A stretch of 64,000 bases of DNA from Bacteroidales bacterium (GTDB lineage Bacteria > Bacteroidota > Bacteroidia > Bacteroidales > VadinHA17), in the NCBI GenBank assembly GCA_024763075.1, contig JANTGF010000004.1, positions 1 to 64,000 on the forward strand, written 5' to 3'. The translations under genes were made by a program, and so were the position numbers. Numbering within the stretch: position 1 is the stretch's first letter; each line of letters begins with the position of its first letter. Positions 7,919 to 17,900 of the stretch are shown in pieces. Under the pieces are notes generated by a model. It saw nothing but the letters and a program-made list of their open reading frames with translations, was not told where the DNA came from and did not search any database.

Positions 7919-10900
7919 TTGTTTCGGAATCTGATATTTTATTTCTTGCTGACCTTGCTGCTTGAAGGGTCTTCTGTTATCGGACAAACCATCCTACCGG
8001 GAGGGGTTATTAATCAATATTCCAGGGTTATTTCTGTAGGTTTTACTAATAATGTAAATGTTGATAATCCCGGTATTTTTTCTATTGGAGATACGGTATT
8101 ACTGATCCAAATGAAAGGTGCGGAAATCAGTATCTCCAACGATAACAGTTATGGAAATTTACAAAATGAGTATTCCGGGGGCTATTATGAGTTTTTAATT
8201 ATTGAGAACATAGAGGGTAATAAGATAACATTTAGAACCGGGTTTTTAAAAAACACCTATGACCCTCAGGGGGCAATACAATTGGTGAAGGTGCCGGGTT
8301 ATGACAATGTAATTGTGGAGGGAGAACTTACCTGTGAACCCTGGGATAGTGCAAGAGGCACAGGAGGTGTTCTTGCAATGATCGTTGGTAATGCACTGAC
8401 TCTGAATGCCAACATTGATGTGAGTGGAAAAGGGTTCAAAGGTGCTGACCCTGTTTTGGGTGATGAAGTGTGCGGATATACGGATATGTTTTATGATGTT
8501 TCTTCACAGAAATCGGGTTTTAAAGGTGAAGGAGCGGTTACCTATGGATACCTTCCACCCAGTAATTTTAAGATAAACCTGGGTGCCGGGCACGCCAAAG
8601 GTCAGGGTCCTGCATATAATGGAGGTGGTGGTGGCAATGGAAAATATGCCGGTGGTTCAGGTGGAGGAAATATTGGCTCAGGCGGACCGGGTGGCTCTGA
8701 AACCGGTTCATGTGGTGTATCAGCCGTTGTTGGACTGGGTGCCGGACGAAGTGTAAAACCTGTATGGGATGATGGGGACAGAGTCTTTATGGGTGGTGGA
8801 GGTGGCTCCGGAACTGAATCCGGAAGTTTGGTTGCCACAAAAGGAGGAAACGGTGGAGGAATTGTAATTATCCTTTCAGAAACAATTACAGGTAATGGCT
8901 TTAGTATTAATTCCAACGGAGAGTCAGTAAGCGGTATGGCAACAGCCGGTGGTGCCGGAGGAGGTGCCGGTGGTTCTGTTGTACTTGCAGTTAAAAATTA
9001 TAAAACAAATTTACGGGTGGAAGCAAAAGGTGGCGACGGAGGTTCTACCAACGGGCCTGTATGTACGGGTTCAGGAGGAGGAGGTGGCGGTGGATTATTC
9101 TGGTATTCCGATACCCTGCCTGCCGGTATTGTTGATACAATTATGGTAAACGGTCTTGGAGGGGCCAGACTTTCTTCAGTAGATTGTAACTTTAGTCAAT
9201 GGGGTGCCGATGGATCACGAGGCCTGGCAACTATCGGATTGAATATCCCACTTACCGGATTTCTTTATAATTCGATACATTCATCTGCAACCGGACTGTT
9301 AACTGATACGATTTGTGAAGGGGATATTCCTGCTCCAATGATGGGAACTACACCAAGAGGAGGAAATCCTCCTTATATATTCGGGTGGCAATGGAGCCTG
9401 GATAAAATCACCTGGACCACTATAGCTGCCGGTAATACAAAAGACCTTATACCAGATACTCCTTTACTTACTACAACTTATTTCAGGAGGATGGTAAGAG
9501 ATTTTAGTGCCCCGTTGGTTATTTATGATTATTCTACCCCCCTGTCAATTGTTGTTCAACCTAAAATTCAGGATAACGATTTGTCAAATTATATGGATTC
9601 TGTGTGTTCCGGGATAGACCCAAATGAAATATTTGCAGTTCCCCCAATACCAACCGGAGGAAACGGAACCTATACTTATGTTTGGGAGAAAAGTGAAAAT
9701 TCCGGAACCACCTGGGGTACAATACCGGGTGAAACGGGGCCCTCTTATAAACCGGTAACCCGTTCTGTTGGAGCTGTTACCACGGTTTTATACCGAAGAA
9801 TTGTAAGCTCAGGAATCGGATGTCCGGATACCAGTTCTCTGGCTTTGTTGACGTATTTGCCTTCCTTATCAAATATTATTGAGAGTGACCAGGAAATATG
9901 TAACGGCGACCAGCCATCTGTCCTTACATCTGTAATCCCTGTTGGAGGAGGCTCGGGAACTTATGGATATGTCTGGTACCAAAGCGATGACGGACTCAGC
10001 TTTTCGGTAATGGCCTCGGAAAATAATGAAGAAATGCAACCTCCGGTACTGAACAACGGAACAGCGATTACTAATTATAAATATTACCAGAGGGAAGTTA
10101 TTTCCGGTGCATGTAAAGATACTTCTGATGCGGTTTTGATAAGTATCTACCCTTCCATCAGTAACAATACAATCGGGAAAGATACCAGCATTTGCGTAAA
10201 TACTGCCCCCGGGGAAATCAAGGGTAGTCTTCCTGCCGGTGGGAACGGATTTTATACTTATGAATGGCTTCAGAGTACCGATGATGTGAACTATAATGTA
10301 ATTATTGGAGAAACAAATCCTGACTACAGCCCGGGATTATTATCCGTACCTACTTATTTTAAGCGTAAAGTAAATTCAAATGCCTGTGTGGATATTTCTT
10401 CATCTCCGGTTATGGTTGATATCCATCCATCATTCCAGGCATCCGTATCTGATCTGGCAGGTGGGCCGGATACCGTTTGTAATGGTAATGTCGGACAGGT
10501 AATTATAGCAATAACAACACCGGCAGGTTCTCCATGGATGGTAAATCTTGATAATGACCAGGGAGACCCAACCCAGGCATATACAGTAAATGCCTCACCC
10601 TATACTGCGGATGTTGATGTAAACTACAAGTCTTTTACCGGAAATGATGCTTTTGGCACGGTTACATACTCAATAGCTTCGGTTACAGATAAATGGGGTT
10701 GTCCTGTTCAAACCATTACCCCTGGAGAAGGAACAGTAATTGCATTGCAGCCCCCGGTAGCAAATGCCGGAGCAGACAAGGAAGTTTGTGGTAATGTATC
10801 GAATATGGATGCAATTCTTAATTTTGGAAAAGGCTTTTGGAGCGGACCTGCAGGAATCATTTTTGCAGATCCTTCTAATCCCAATTCTGAGATAACTTCC

Positions 10901-11551
10901 TCTGCAGAGGGAGAATATCAGTTAACATGGACCACCTCAAACGGGACCTGCCTCTCTGTAACAGATGACGTACTGCTGAAATTCTGGGATAAGCCTACAA
11001 AAGCTGTTATGTTCCCGGGGAATGATACCACGCTGACGGCCTTTGCAACTGAAATTGACCTGAAAGCAGTATTTTCCGGTGACTTAATTGGTGAAATCTC
11101 ATGGTACTCTTCCACTCCGCAAGTGATCTTTTCACCTCCTGACGGGGTATCTACAACAGCTTCGCAGTTGAACTGGGGCAAAAATGAAATTAAATTGAAA
11201 ATTAATAATGGTTCATGTCCCACTGAAGAAGATAAAATTGTGGTTACAGTGCTGGAAGGACTTGCTATTCCTAAGGGGATATCTCCCAGATCCAGCTATG
11301 GCCAGAATGATTATTTCGCCATTAAAAATATTGGAAATGTTGATAATGAGCTGAGCATTTTTACAAGGAGCGGATTATTGGTTTTTCAAACGGAGAACTT
11401 CCAAAGAGATGGTAATTTCCCCAATGGTTGGGATGGTACCGATAAAAAAGGGAACCCTCTTCCGGATGATACATATTATTATGTAATTAAAGTCATGGGT
11501 GAGAATCCACGAACATATACGGGATTTGTCGTAATTAAAGGAAACAGATAA
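7919..11551 (+). CDS. Secreted T9SS type B sorting-domain (gliding-motility C-terminal type) surface protein
   Basis: The frame opens with TTG at 7919. An in-frame stop at 7907-7909 and the signal peptide that follows (FRNLIFYFLLTLLLEGSS, then VIGQ) make this the only good start. The 1210-residue protein has a beta-rich N-terminal domain, then a strongly glycine-rich stretch at about 221-395 (GGGGGNGKYAGGSGGG and similar). At least four related modules of about 90 residues follow, each with an early Cys (DTICEGD, DSVCSGID, QEICNGDQP, TSICVNT) and a Gly-Gly-x-x-x-Tyr-x-x-x-W core, like adhesin Ig/SprB-type repeats. The last 95 residues (IPKGISP, FTRSGLLVFQ, NGWDGTDKKG, LPDDTYYYVIKV) are a type B T9SS sorting domain. 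PorP/SprF follows after 1 bp, the usual partner of type B cargo. Confidence 0.92.
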   Translation: MFRNLIFYFLLTLLLEGSSVIGQTILPGGVINQYSRVISVGFTNNVNVDNPGIFSIGDTVLLIQMKGAEISISNDNSYGNLQNEYSGGYYEFLIIENIEGNKITFRTGFLKNTYDPQGAIQLVKVPGYDNVIVEGELTCEPWDSARGTGGVLAMIVGNALTLNANIDVSGKGFKGADPVLGDEVCGYTDMFYDVSSQKSGFKGEGAVTYGYLPPSNFKINLGAGHAKGQGPAYNGGGGGNGKYAGGSGGGNIGSGGPGGSETGSCGVSAVVGLGAGRSVKPVWDDGDRVFMGGGGGSGTESGSLVATKGGNGGGIVIILSETITGNGFSINSNGESVSGMATAGGAGGGAGGSVVLAVKNYKTNLRVEAKGGDGGSTNGPVCTGSGGGGGGGLFWYSDTLPAGIVDTIMVNGLGGARLSSVDCNFSQWGADGSRGLATIGLNIPLTGFLYNSIHSSATGLLTDTICEGDIPAPMMGTTPRGGNPPYIFGWQWSLDKITWTTIAAGNTKDLIPDTPLLTTTYFRRMVRDFSAPLVIYDYSTPLSIVVQPKIQDNDLSNYMDSVCSGIDPNEIFAVPPIPTGGNGTYTYVWEKSENSGTTWGTIPGETGPSYKPVTRSVGAVTTVLYRRIVSSGIGCPDTSSLALLTYLPSLSNIIESDQEICNGDQPSVLTSVIPVGGGSGTYGYVWYQSDDGLSFSVMASENNEEMQPPVLNNGTAITNYKYYQREVISGACKDTSDAVLISIYPSISNNTIGKDTSICVNTAPGEIKGSLPAGGNGFYTYEWLQSTDDVNYNVIIGETNPDYSPGLLSVPTYFKRKVNSNACVDISSSPVMVDIHPSFQASVSDLAGGPDTVCNGNVGQVIIAITTPAGSPWMVNLDNDQGDPTQAYTVNASPYTADVDVNYKSFTGNDAFGTVTYSIASVTDKWGCPVQTITPGEGTVIALQPPVANAGADKEVCGNVSNMDAILNFGKGFWSGPAGIIFADPSNPNSEITSSAEGEYQLTWTTSNGTCLSVTDDVLLKFWDKPTKAVMFPGNDTTLTAFATEIDLKAVFSGDLIGEISWYSSTPQVIFSPPDGVSTTASQLNWGKNEIKLKINNGSCPTEEDKIVVTVLEGLAIPKGISPRSSYGQNDYFAIKNIGNVDNELSIFTRSGLLVFQTENFQRDGNFPNGWDGTDKKGNPLPDDTYYYVIKVMGENPRTYTGFVVIKGNR

Positions 11552-11552
11552 A

Positions 11553-12509
11553 GTGAGAAAAACAGGGATCATAGGACTAATTTTATTGGCATTGTCGGTT
11601 TTTTCCGGCTTCGGCCAGCAAAAAGATGTCTTTTTCAGTCAGTACTGGGTGAATGGCCTTGCACTGAATCCTGCCTATACGGGAAGTCGTGAGGTTTTTA
11701 CGCTTTCTACACTTTATCAGAAAAAATGGACAGGGATTGATGGAAGTCCGGTAAATTATACTTTTAGTGCACATACCCCCATGAAGAATGAAAAAGTGGC
11801 ACTGGGTTTATTTGTCATGAATCAGAGTTATGGTGTGCATAGAAATACTCAGGTCCATTTTAATTATGCATACAGGTTTAATCTGGGTAATGGTAAATTT
11901 TCACTGGGATTGAGAGGAGGTGCCTCTTTTATTAATGAGGATATGGCCAGGTTAATGAGTGGGCTGGATGATCCAACTGACCCTGTGTTTGCTGCTATAG
12001 ACCAGAATTATGTTCAACCCGATTTTGGCTTTGGGGCCTATTTTTACAATCCTAAATACTTTGTAGGGTTTTCCATACCCAATATGTTAAATTACCAGTT
12101 GGATACAGCCTCCTTTAAGTATTCACCTTCTGCCTCACCTGATACCTACTCCTATACTTTGACAGCGGGTATATTGATAGGGAAACAGAATGCATTCCTG
12201 AAATGGAAGCCTTCCTTCCTGGTCGTTTATAATCAGGCTTATTCGTCTTTAAGGTATGATATAAACAGTAATTTCATTTTATTTAATGACTTCCTTTGGG
12301 TAGGGGTTTCATATCGGTCGGGAGGTTATTATCCAAGTCCTGTTTTGATTGGGAATATTGAGCTGCACCTTACGAAACAATTTATGCTGGGTTATTCGTA
12401 TGATTATAATATGGGTACTATAAATAATGCCTTGAATGGTACACATGAAATTATGCTGAGATATGAATTCGGGTTTACGGTAAATGCATCTGATCCAAGA
12501 TATTTTTAA
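11553..12509 (+). CDS. PorP/SprF-family type IX secretion outer-membrane protein
   Basis: The start is GTG at 11553, one base after the stop of the cargo gene, so translation is probably coupled. The 318-residue protein has a signal peptide (RKTGIIGLILLALSVFSGFGQ) and then the hallmark KDVFFSQYWVNGLALNPAYTGSREVFTLSTLYQKKWTG segment of the PorP/SprF family. A beta-barrel follows with alternating aromatic strands (FGFGAYFYN, FVGFSIPNM, FLWVGVSYR, FMLGYSYDYN) and a final LRYEFGF strand. Such proteins sit in the outer membrane and help export or anchor a specific type B-sorted partner, as SprF does for SprB. The likely client is the protein encoded just upstream. Confidence 0.95.
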   Translation: MRKTGIIGLILLALSVFSGFGQQKDVFFSQYWVNGLALNPAYTGSREVFTLSTLYQKKWTGIDGSPVNYTFSAHTPMKNEKVALGLFVMNQSYGVHRNTQVHFNYAYRFNLGNGKFSLGLRGGASFINEDMARLMSGLDDPTDPVFAAIDQNYVQPDFGFGAYFYNPKYFVGFSIPNMLNYQLDTASFKYSPSASPDTYSYTLTAGILIGKQNAFLKWKPSFLVVYNQAYSSLRYDINSNFILFNDFLWVGVSYRSGGYYPSPVLIGNIELHLTKQFMLGYSYDYNMGTINNALNGTHEIMLRYEFGFTVNASDPRYF

Positions 12510-12515
12510 GGTTTA

Positions 12516-13967
12516 ATGAATGTAAATAAAAAACATATTGTTGTTGTACTGGTCTTGGTTCTGGCTTTTATAAAACCGGTAAAAGCACAGGATAGCAGTT
12601 TGTACAAAGTACAAAGACTCCCTTTCAATACCCGTTCATATTCAGAATATGCACCGATGATTCTGGATGATGGTCTGGTGTTTTGTTCAAATATGAAACT
12701 ATTTAAAAATTTCCCGAAAGATTATAAAACAAAAAATGGGTACCGGCCTTATAACTTATTAAAAGTTATTCAAAAAGACAGCCTGAAATGGACTTCTCCA
12801 AAGGTTTTTTCCAAAGATATTTTCTCTAAAGTGAATGAAGGGCCTTCTTCTTTTTGCGATTTTACAAAGACATTATTTTTTACACGAAACCTTTTAACAA
12901 AAAATACCTTTGCTGTGGAAAATAATACACTGGGAATTTTTTATACCATGTGGAGTCCCAGTATTCTGATAAGTATCAGTGATTTCCCTTTTAATAAACC
13001 GGATTATAACATTGTTGATCCCAGTATCAGTGAAGATGGTACCATTCTATATTTTGCCTCAGATATGCCCGGAGGCTTCGGAAGTTTTGATATTTACAGA
13101 AGTTATCTGAAAAGAGGTGTATGGACAACTCCGGAAAATCTTGGGCCCTCCGTAAATTCTGCCGGAATGGAGAGATATCCTTTTATATATCAGGATAACC
13201 GTTTGTACTTTTCATCGGATACACATACTTCAATGGGTGGGTTGGACGTTTTCCTGACTATTGAAAAAGACAGTACCTGGACAAAACCGGAACCACTTGA
13301 TGTTCCGATAAACAGTACTGCTGACGATTTTGCATTTGTAGCTGATTCTGGCCTGGCTACCGGATATTTCTCTACAAACCGTCTGGGAAGCGATGATATC
13401 TTTTCTTTTACTAACCTGATGCCTTCCCTGGTTGGATGCAGCGAACAAAGAGAAAATAAATATTGTTTCCGGTTTAAGGACAGAAAAGTAGCTGATGATG
13501 TTGATTCAATTCCTAATTTGATTTATAAATGGGATTTTGACGATGGAACCAGTGACAATGGAATCAGGGTTAGGCATTGCTTCAGCGATTCTGGCGTTTA
13601 TAAAGTAAAACTTACCATCACTGACACACTTGGGCCGGATGTCTTTTATTCAGAGGAAATTCTTACTGTTGTTGCGAAACCCTGGGAACAGGTTTATATT
13701 AATACACCAAATATCGATACTGTTGGATTTGCTGGCGAACCCGTACAGTTTGATGGATCATCCTCCTATTTGCCTGAAATAGCACCTTCAGAATTCCATT
13801 GGTTTGTGAATGAAAATATGGTCTCGGATAAGGTAAACATGGCTTATGTATTTGATCAGCCCGGTGAGTATGAAATTAAGTTGGTTATTAAAGGGATGGA
13901 TTCAAAGAAGGAGGAAAAGAAGGAATATTGCAGTTTGGTTAAGCTGGTAATTGTTGAACGAAAGTAG
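12516..13967 (+). CDS. Secreted PD40-repeat and PKD-domain protein
   Basis: The 483-residue protein has a signal peptide (VVVLVLVLAFIKPVKAQ). Residues of about 35-305 contain WD40-like PD40 strands: YAPMILDDGLVFCSN, DPSISEDGTILYFASDMPGGFGSFDIYRS and YPFIYQDNRLYFSSD followed by MGGLDVFLT. Two PKD/Ig-like domains follow: YKWDFDDGTSDNGIRVRHCF at about 335-355, and a second at about 400-480 with FHWFVNENMVS and YVFDQPGEYEIKLVI. T9SS PorE/SprE-like proteins combine PD40 with an OmpA peptidoglycan-binding end, but no OmpA domain is present here. It sits 6 bp after the PorP/SprF gene, so a periplasmic or surface accessory role is a fair guess. Confidence 0.82.
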   Translation: MNVNKKHIVVVLVLVLAFIKPVKAQDSSLYKVQRLPFNTRSYSEYAPMILDDGLVFCSNMKLFKNFPKDYKTKNGYRPYNLLKVIQKDSLKWTSPKVFSKDIFSKVNEGPSSFCDFTKTLFFTRNLLTKNTFAVENNTLGIFYTMWSPSILISISDFPFNKPDYNIVDPSISEDGTILYFASDMPGGFGSFDIYRSYLKRGVWTTPENLGPSVNSAGMERYPFIYQDNRLYFSSDTHTSMGGLDVFLTIEKDSTWTKPEPLDVPINSTADDFAFVADSGLATGYFSTNRLGSDDIFSFTNLMPSLVGCSEQRENKYCFRFKDRKVADDVDSIPNLIYKWDFDDGTSDNGIRVRHCFSDSGVYKVKLTITDTLGPDVFYSEEILTVVAKPWEQVYINTPNIDTVGFAGEPVQFDGSSSYLPEIAPSEFHWFVNENMVSDKVNMAYVFDQPGEYEIKLVIKGMDSKKEEKKEYCSLVKLVIVERK

Positions 13968-13978
13968 AATAAATAGAA

Positions 13979-14956
13979 ATGAAAATTTATAAATTCCTGA
14001 TTCTAGCTCTCTTTGCAAGTCTTTCTACAGAAATGCTGCTGGCACAGCCAGTTCCTGCTAAAGTTGAGAATATCCCGAATCTGGTGACTTTTGGGAATGA
14101 GGCAGAAACTTACTGGGGAGACGATGATTTTAGCCAGGTTTTCTTTTTCATCATACCTGCAGAGTATTCCGATCCGGTGTACATAAGGGTTTTTGATCCT
14201 GACTGTGGCGGAAAAGTGGATGAGATAAATATGGGATTTAATACGCGTACGGAGTTTTCTGTTTATGGTGGAGCCTCATGCTGGTCGGATAGGGATGCCC
14301 AGGGAACACAACCTATAGGGAATTATAAGAGCGGAAATCTCCTGGCCTCAAAAATTTTTGGAATCGACCCAAAATGGGATAATAAATGGTACACATTCGG
14401 ACCTTTCGATCCGCATGATGGTGAATTTTCAGAGGAATTTAATGGATATTATTTTAAGATGATTACTGAAGGAATTTCCGGAAATGACGGAAACCTGTAT
14501 CGGTATTACCTAAGTACAGAAGAAGACAGAAATGTAAGTGTGGAAGGTGGAAATGCCTTCACTTATGAATATACTTTCAGGCTTTGGAATGATACGGTTA
14601 ATATCTCCCACATTTACCCTTATGTTGAGGAGGGAACGGTCAGGGTTAAACAGAGGAATTTTGACTGGGACAGCGATGGTAGAATTGATATATACTCTGT
14701 AACCCGGAACAATTCATCTGCTGCAGTTTCGGGTGAGGACTTCTGGTCTGAATCAGAAATTGTTATTATGGAGGGTGAAATTGGAAAATCCCTTGATTTT
14801 CAGTTTGTAAAAAGGAAAAATCCTATGGTAGTCAACAATAACGTTGTGATTACCACGATGAACCAATATGAAGAAAACTTAAGATTTTTCACCAAACCTA
14901 TCGGAGGAGTGCCAAAATATAAATCCGAAGCAATAGTGGAGCCCGACGATAATTAA
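13979..14956 (+). CDS. Secreted protein of unknown function within the T9SS cluster
   Basis: I do not recognise this family. The 325-residue protein starts with a signal peptide (MKIYKFLILALFASLSTEML, then LAQ). The mature part is acidic and rich in aromatic residues, with predicted beta strands such as QVFFFIIPAEYSDPVYIRVFD, TEFSVYGGASCW and AFTYEYTFRLWNDT. There are three Cys (DPDCGG and ASCW near each other, plus none later in the mature part), suggesting a small extracytoplasmic beta-sandwich domain, possibly repeated (one centred near residue 70, one near 200). The segment FDWDSDGRIDIYSVTR resembles an Asp-rich calcium-binding loop. It lies 11 bp after the PD40-PKD gene and 20 bp before the SpoIIE-type sensor, so it is very likely in the same operon. 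Confidence 0.7.
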   Translation: MKIYKFLILALFASLSTEMLLAQPVPAKVENIPNLVTFGNEAETYWGDDDFSQVFFFIIPAEYSDPVYIRVFDPDCGGKVDEINMGFNTRTEFSVYGGASCWSDRDAQGTQPIGNYKSGNLLASKIFGIDPKWDNKWYTFGPFDPHDGEFSEEFNGYYFKMITEGISGNDGNLYRYYLSTEEDRNVSVEGGNAFTYEYTFRLWNDTVNISHIYPYVEEGTVRVKQRNFDWDSDGRIDIYSVTRNNSSAAVSGEDFWSESEIVIMEGEIGKSLDFQFVKRKNPMVVNNNVVITTMNQYEENLRFFTKPIGGVPKYKSEAIVEPDDN

Positions 14957-14976
14957 TAACAATAATCAATTATTTC

Positions 14977-17900
14977 ATGTATATTCGTAACTACATGTTC
15001 AGAAGTTACCTGTTAATTTTTTTGGTAGTTGGTGTAATTCAGGGTGCATCTTCACAGGACTCTTTTTTCAGAAACTTTTCTACTGATACGGACCCGGCTT
15101 TAACAAATCGTTTTATCAACACAATTATTGAAGATAATAACGGTTTTTTGTGGGTAGGAACAGGTTCCGGATTAAACCGCTTTGACGGACTGAATTTCAG
15201 ATCGGATTTTTTACCGGATTCGTTAAGTGAGATTAACATCAATTGCAGTTTTAAGGATTCTGATAATAAACTGTGGTTTGGGAGTAAAAATGGTCTGGTG
15301 CTGGTCTTTGATGGTACCGGATTTTCAATTTTATCACTCAGGGATTTTACTTCAAATGCAGTTACAGGATTTGTGGAGACTGAAGATCAGTTTGTTGTTA
15401 TTTCAACACAAAATAAGGGATTGGTCATTACAAATATGGCAAACCCGGGAGAGCTGAGCCACATACTGCTTGATCAAAAACTTATTACATCCATTGGGAA
15501 AGCTCCTGACGGAAAACTTTTAGTTGGTTCAAATGATGGCTTATATATTTATTCCATGCCGGTTGGAAAACAGGCTCCTCAATTCATACGCAAAAGTGCT
15601 GAGATTCAGGAAACAACCATTCAGCTGATAAATTCAGGAAATACACCGGGGATTGTTTTTATTGGAACTGCTGATAGGGGGGCGTATATCCTTCATACCG
15701 GAAAAAATGGCAGGGGTTTCGAAGTATTTCCACTTGCATCTGATGAAGAATTAGCACAGATTAATGTAAAATCATTGATTGAAGACAATGACCATAATAT
15801 TTGGATTGCTACCTCCCGGCAGGGGCTGTTGAAAATTAAAACGCCGTGGAATAATCCTGAGAAATTAAATGTTAAGTGGTATGATAAGCAAAACGGCCTG
15901 GAAAGTAATAATACACGTGCCCTGATTCAGGATTTTGAGGGAAATATCTGGGTGGGGACCTATGGAAAAGGATTGTGTATGTTCCTTGACGAAGCCCTTT
16001 CATTTAAGAAGTTTGATAAAGACATCCCCGGAGAAAGCATAACTGCAGTGGCGGAAGATGAAGCTTATTTTTATTTTGCAGGGGATAACGGAATACAGAA
16101 GGTTGATAAAAAAACAAACCTTGAAGTCAGTAATTATTCTGTAAAGAATGGTTTGCCGGAAGATGTTATTACCTCATTGTATATGGACAGTACCCTGGGA
16201 GTTTTGTTCATTGGTACTTCCTCTGAAGGAGTTTACAGTATTTTAGTCCGAACCGGGAAGGTAAAACGATTTTTTGTTTCCAGAGATAAAAATGAGCGGT
16301 CAGTAAATTACATAACGGGAAAAGGTCATTCTTTGTGTGTTGCAACCGGGAACGGACTTTTCCTTTTCGATCTTAATACGGGAAAAAAAGATCACCTGTC
16401 GGTTTCTTCCGGACAACTTCCACATAATGATGTACATCAGGTTTTCATAGAAAGCAATAATAAAATCTGGCTTTCTACTTCAAGCGATGACCTGTATTAC
16501 CTGGAAGGAAGTGAACATATATTGAAAAAGTCAGGATTATTCAGAAAAAACGTGAGGTTTGATATAAATGCCATAAAGATTGGGGAAAATGGAGATGTCT
16601 GGGCCGTTACAAATGGTTTAGGTCTGATTCACATGTCGAAGGATTCGACAAACTTCATTACAACCCGTACCGGCCTGATGTCGGATTATTGTTACAGCCT
16701 GGTAATCGGTGGTCATAACGATGTTTGGGTGGGACACAGAAAAGGTTTTAGCAGGATAACCCGGAAAGAAAATGGTTACATGATACAGACTTACGGTAAA
16801 AATCAGGGCCTGACGGGTGATGCCAACGCAAATGCTTCCATTCGTATCCATGACGGAAGATTATTTTTTGGAACTACAAAAGGTCTGGTGATTTATAACG
16901 GGGAGAATGAAAATAAAAGTCTGAATCCACCAAAGGTGAATATTTTGTCACTTCAGTTTACAAGCGATAGAAATAATCTTAAACTGGAGATGTTACCTGA
17001 GGATAGACGAGTCTCATTGCCCTATGCCAGTTATAAGCTCCGTATTGACTATGTGGGGATAAGTTACAGGAATCCCGGGAAAGTTCAGTATCAGTATAAG
17101 CTTGAAAATTACGATTCAGACTGGTCTGGTCTTACTTCGGCAACTTCGGTTGAATTTCCAAGGCTTGATGATGGTGAATACACATTTTATTTAAAGGCCT
17201 TTAATTCAGAATACCAGACAACAGATCAACCGGCTAGTTTTGTGATTGTGGTGGTTAAAAAACCTTTTTGGAAAAGATGGTGGTTCTTTACAATTTTAGC
17301 AGTTGGATTCCTGGTTCTTGTGGTCGGGATCATTCGTATACGGGAGAGAAATCACAGATTAAAAGAGGAACGACTTGAAAAGGAACTGGATATAAGGACA
17401 AAAGAAGTAATCGAAAAGAAAGAAGAGCTGGAAGTTAAAAACCGTGAAATAACGGATAGTATTAATTACGCACAAAGAATTCAGGCAAGTATTTTGCCAC
17501 CAACTTCAATACTCAAAGAGGGGTTTAAGGGTTCATTTACCTATTTTAAACCCAGAGATATTGTAAGTGGTGATTTTTACTGGTGGCATCAGACCGGAGC
17601 AGACAAGTATATTGTTATTTGTGCGGACTCTACCGGGCACGGGGTACCGGGTGCTTTCATGTCAATGATCGGTTCTACCCTCATTAAGGATATCGTGAAT
17701 AGAAATCCGGGAATTAAACCCTCCGAATTACTGACCCTCCTGGATCAGGATGTTGTCGAATCTCTCAATCAAAGAATTGGAGAGGGTAAAGATGCCATTG
17801 ATAATGAACATTTCTCCACAAGCGATGGAATGGATATAATTGTGTGTGAGGTGAATATAAAAACAAGGGTTCTCAGGTTCGCCTCCGCTATGCGCCCTAT

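Noticed and set aside
8602..8916. Proline-rich open frame on the minus strand
   Set aside because: It is the antisense reading of the Gly-rich region of the T9SS cargo gene (GGN codons read back as Pro codons). It has no start context and no separate support.
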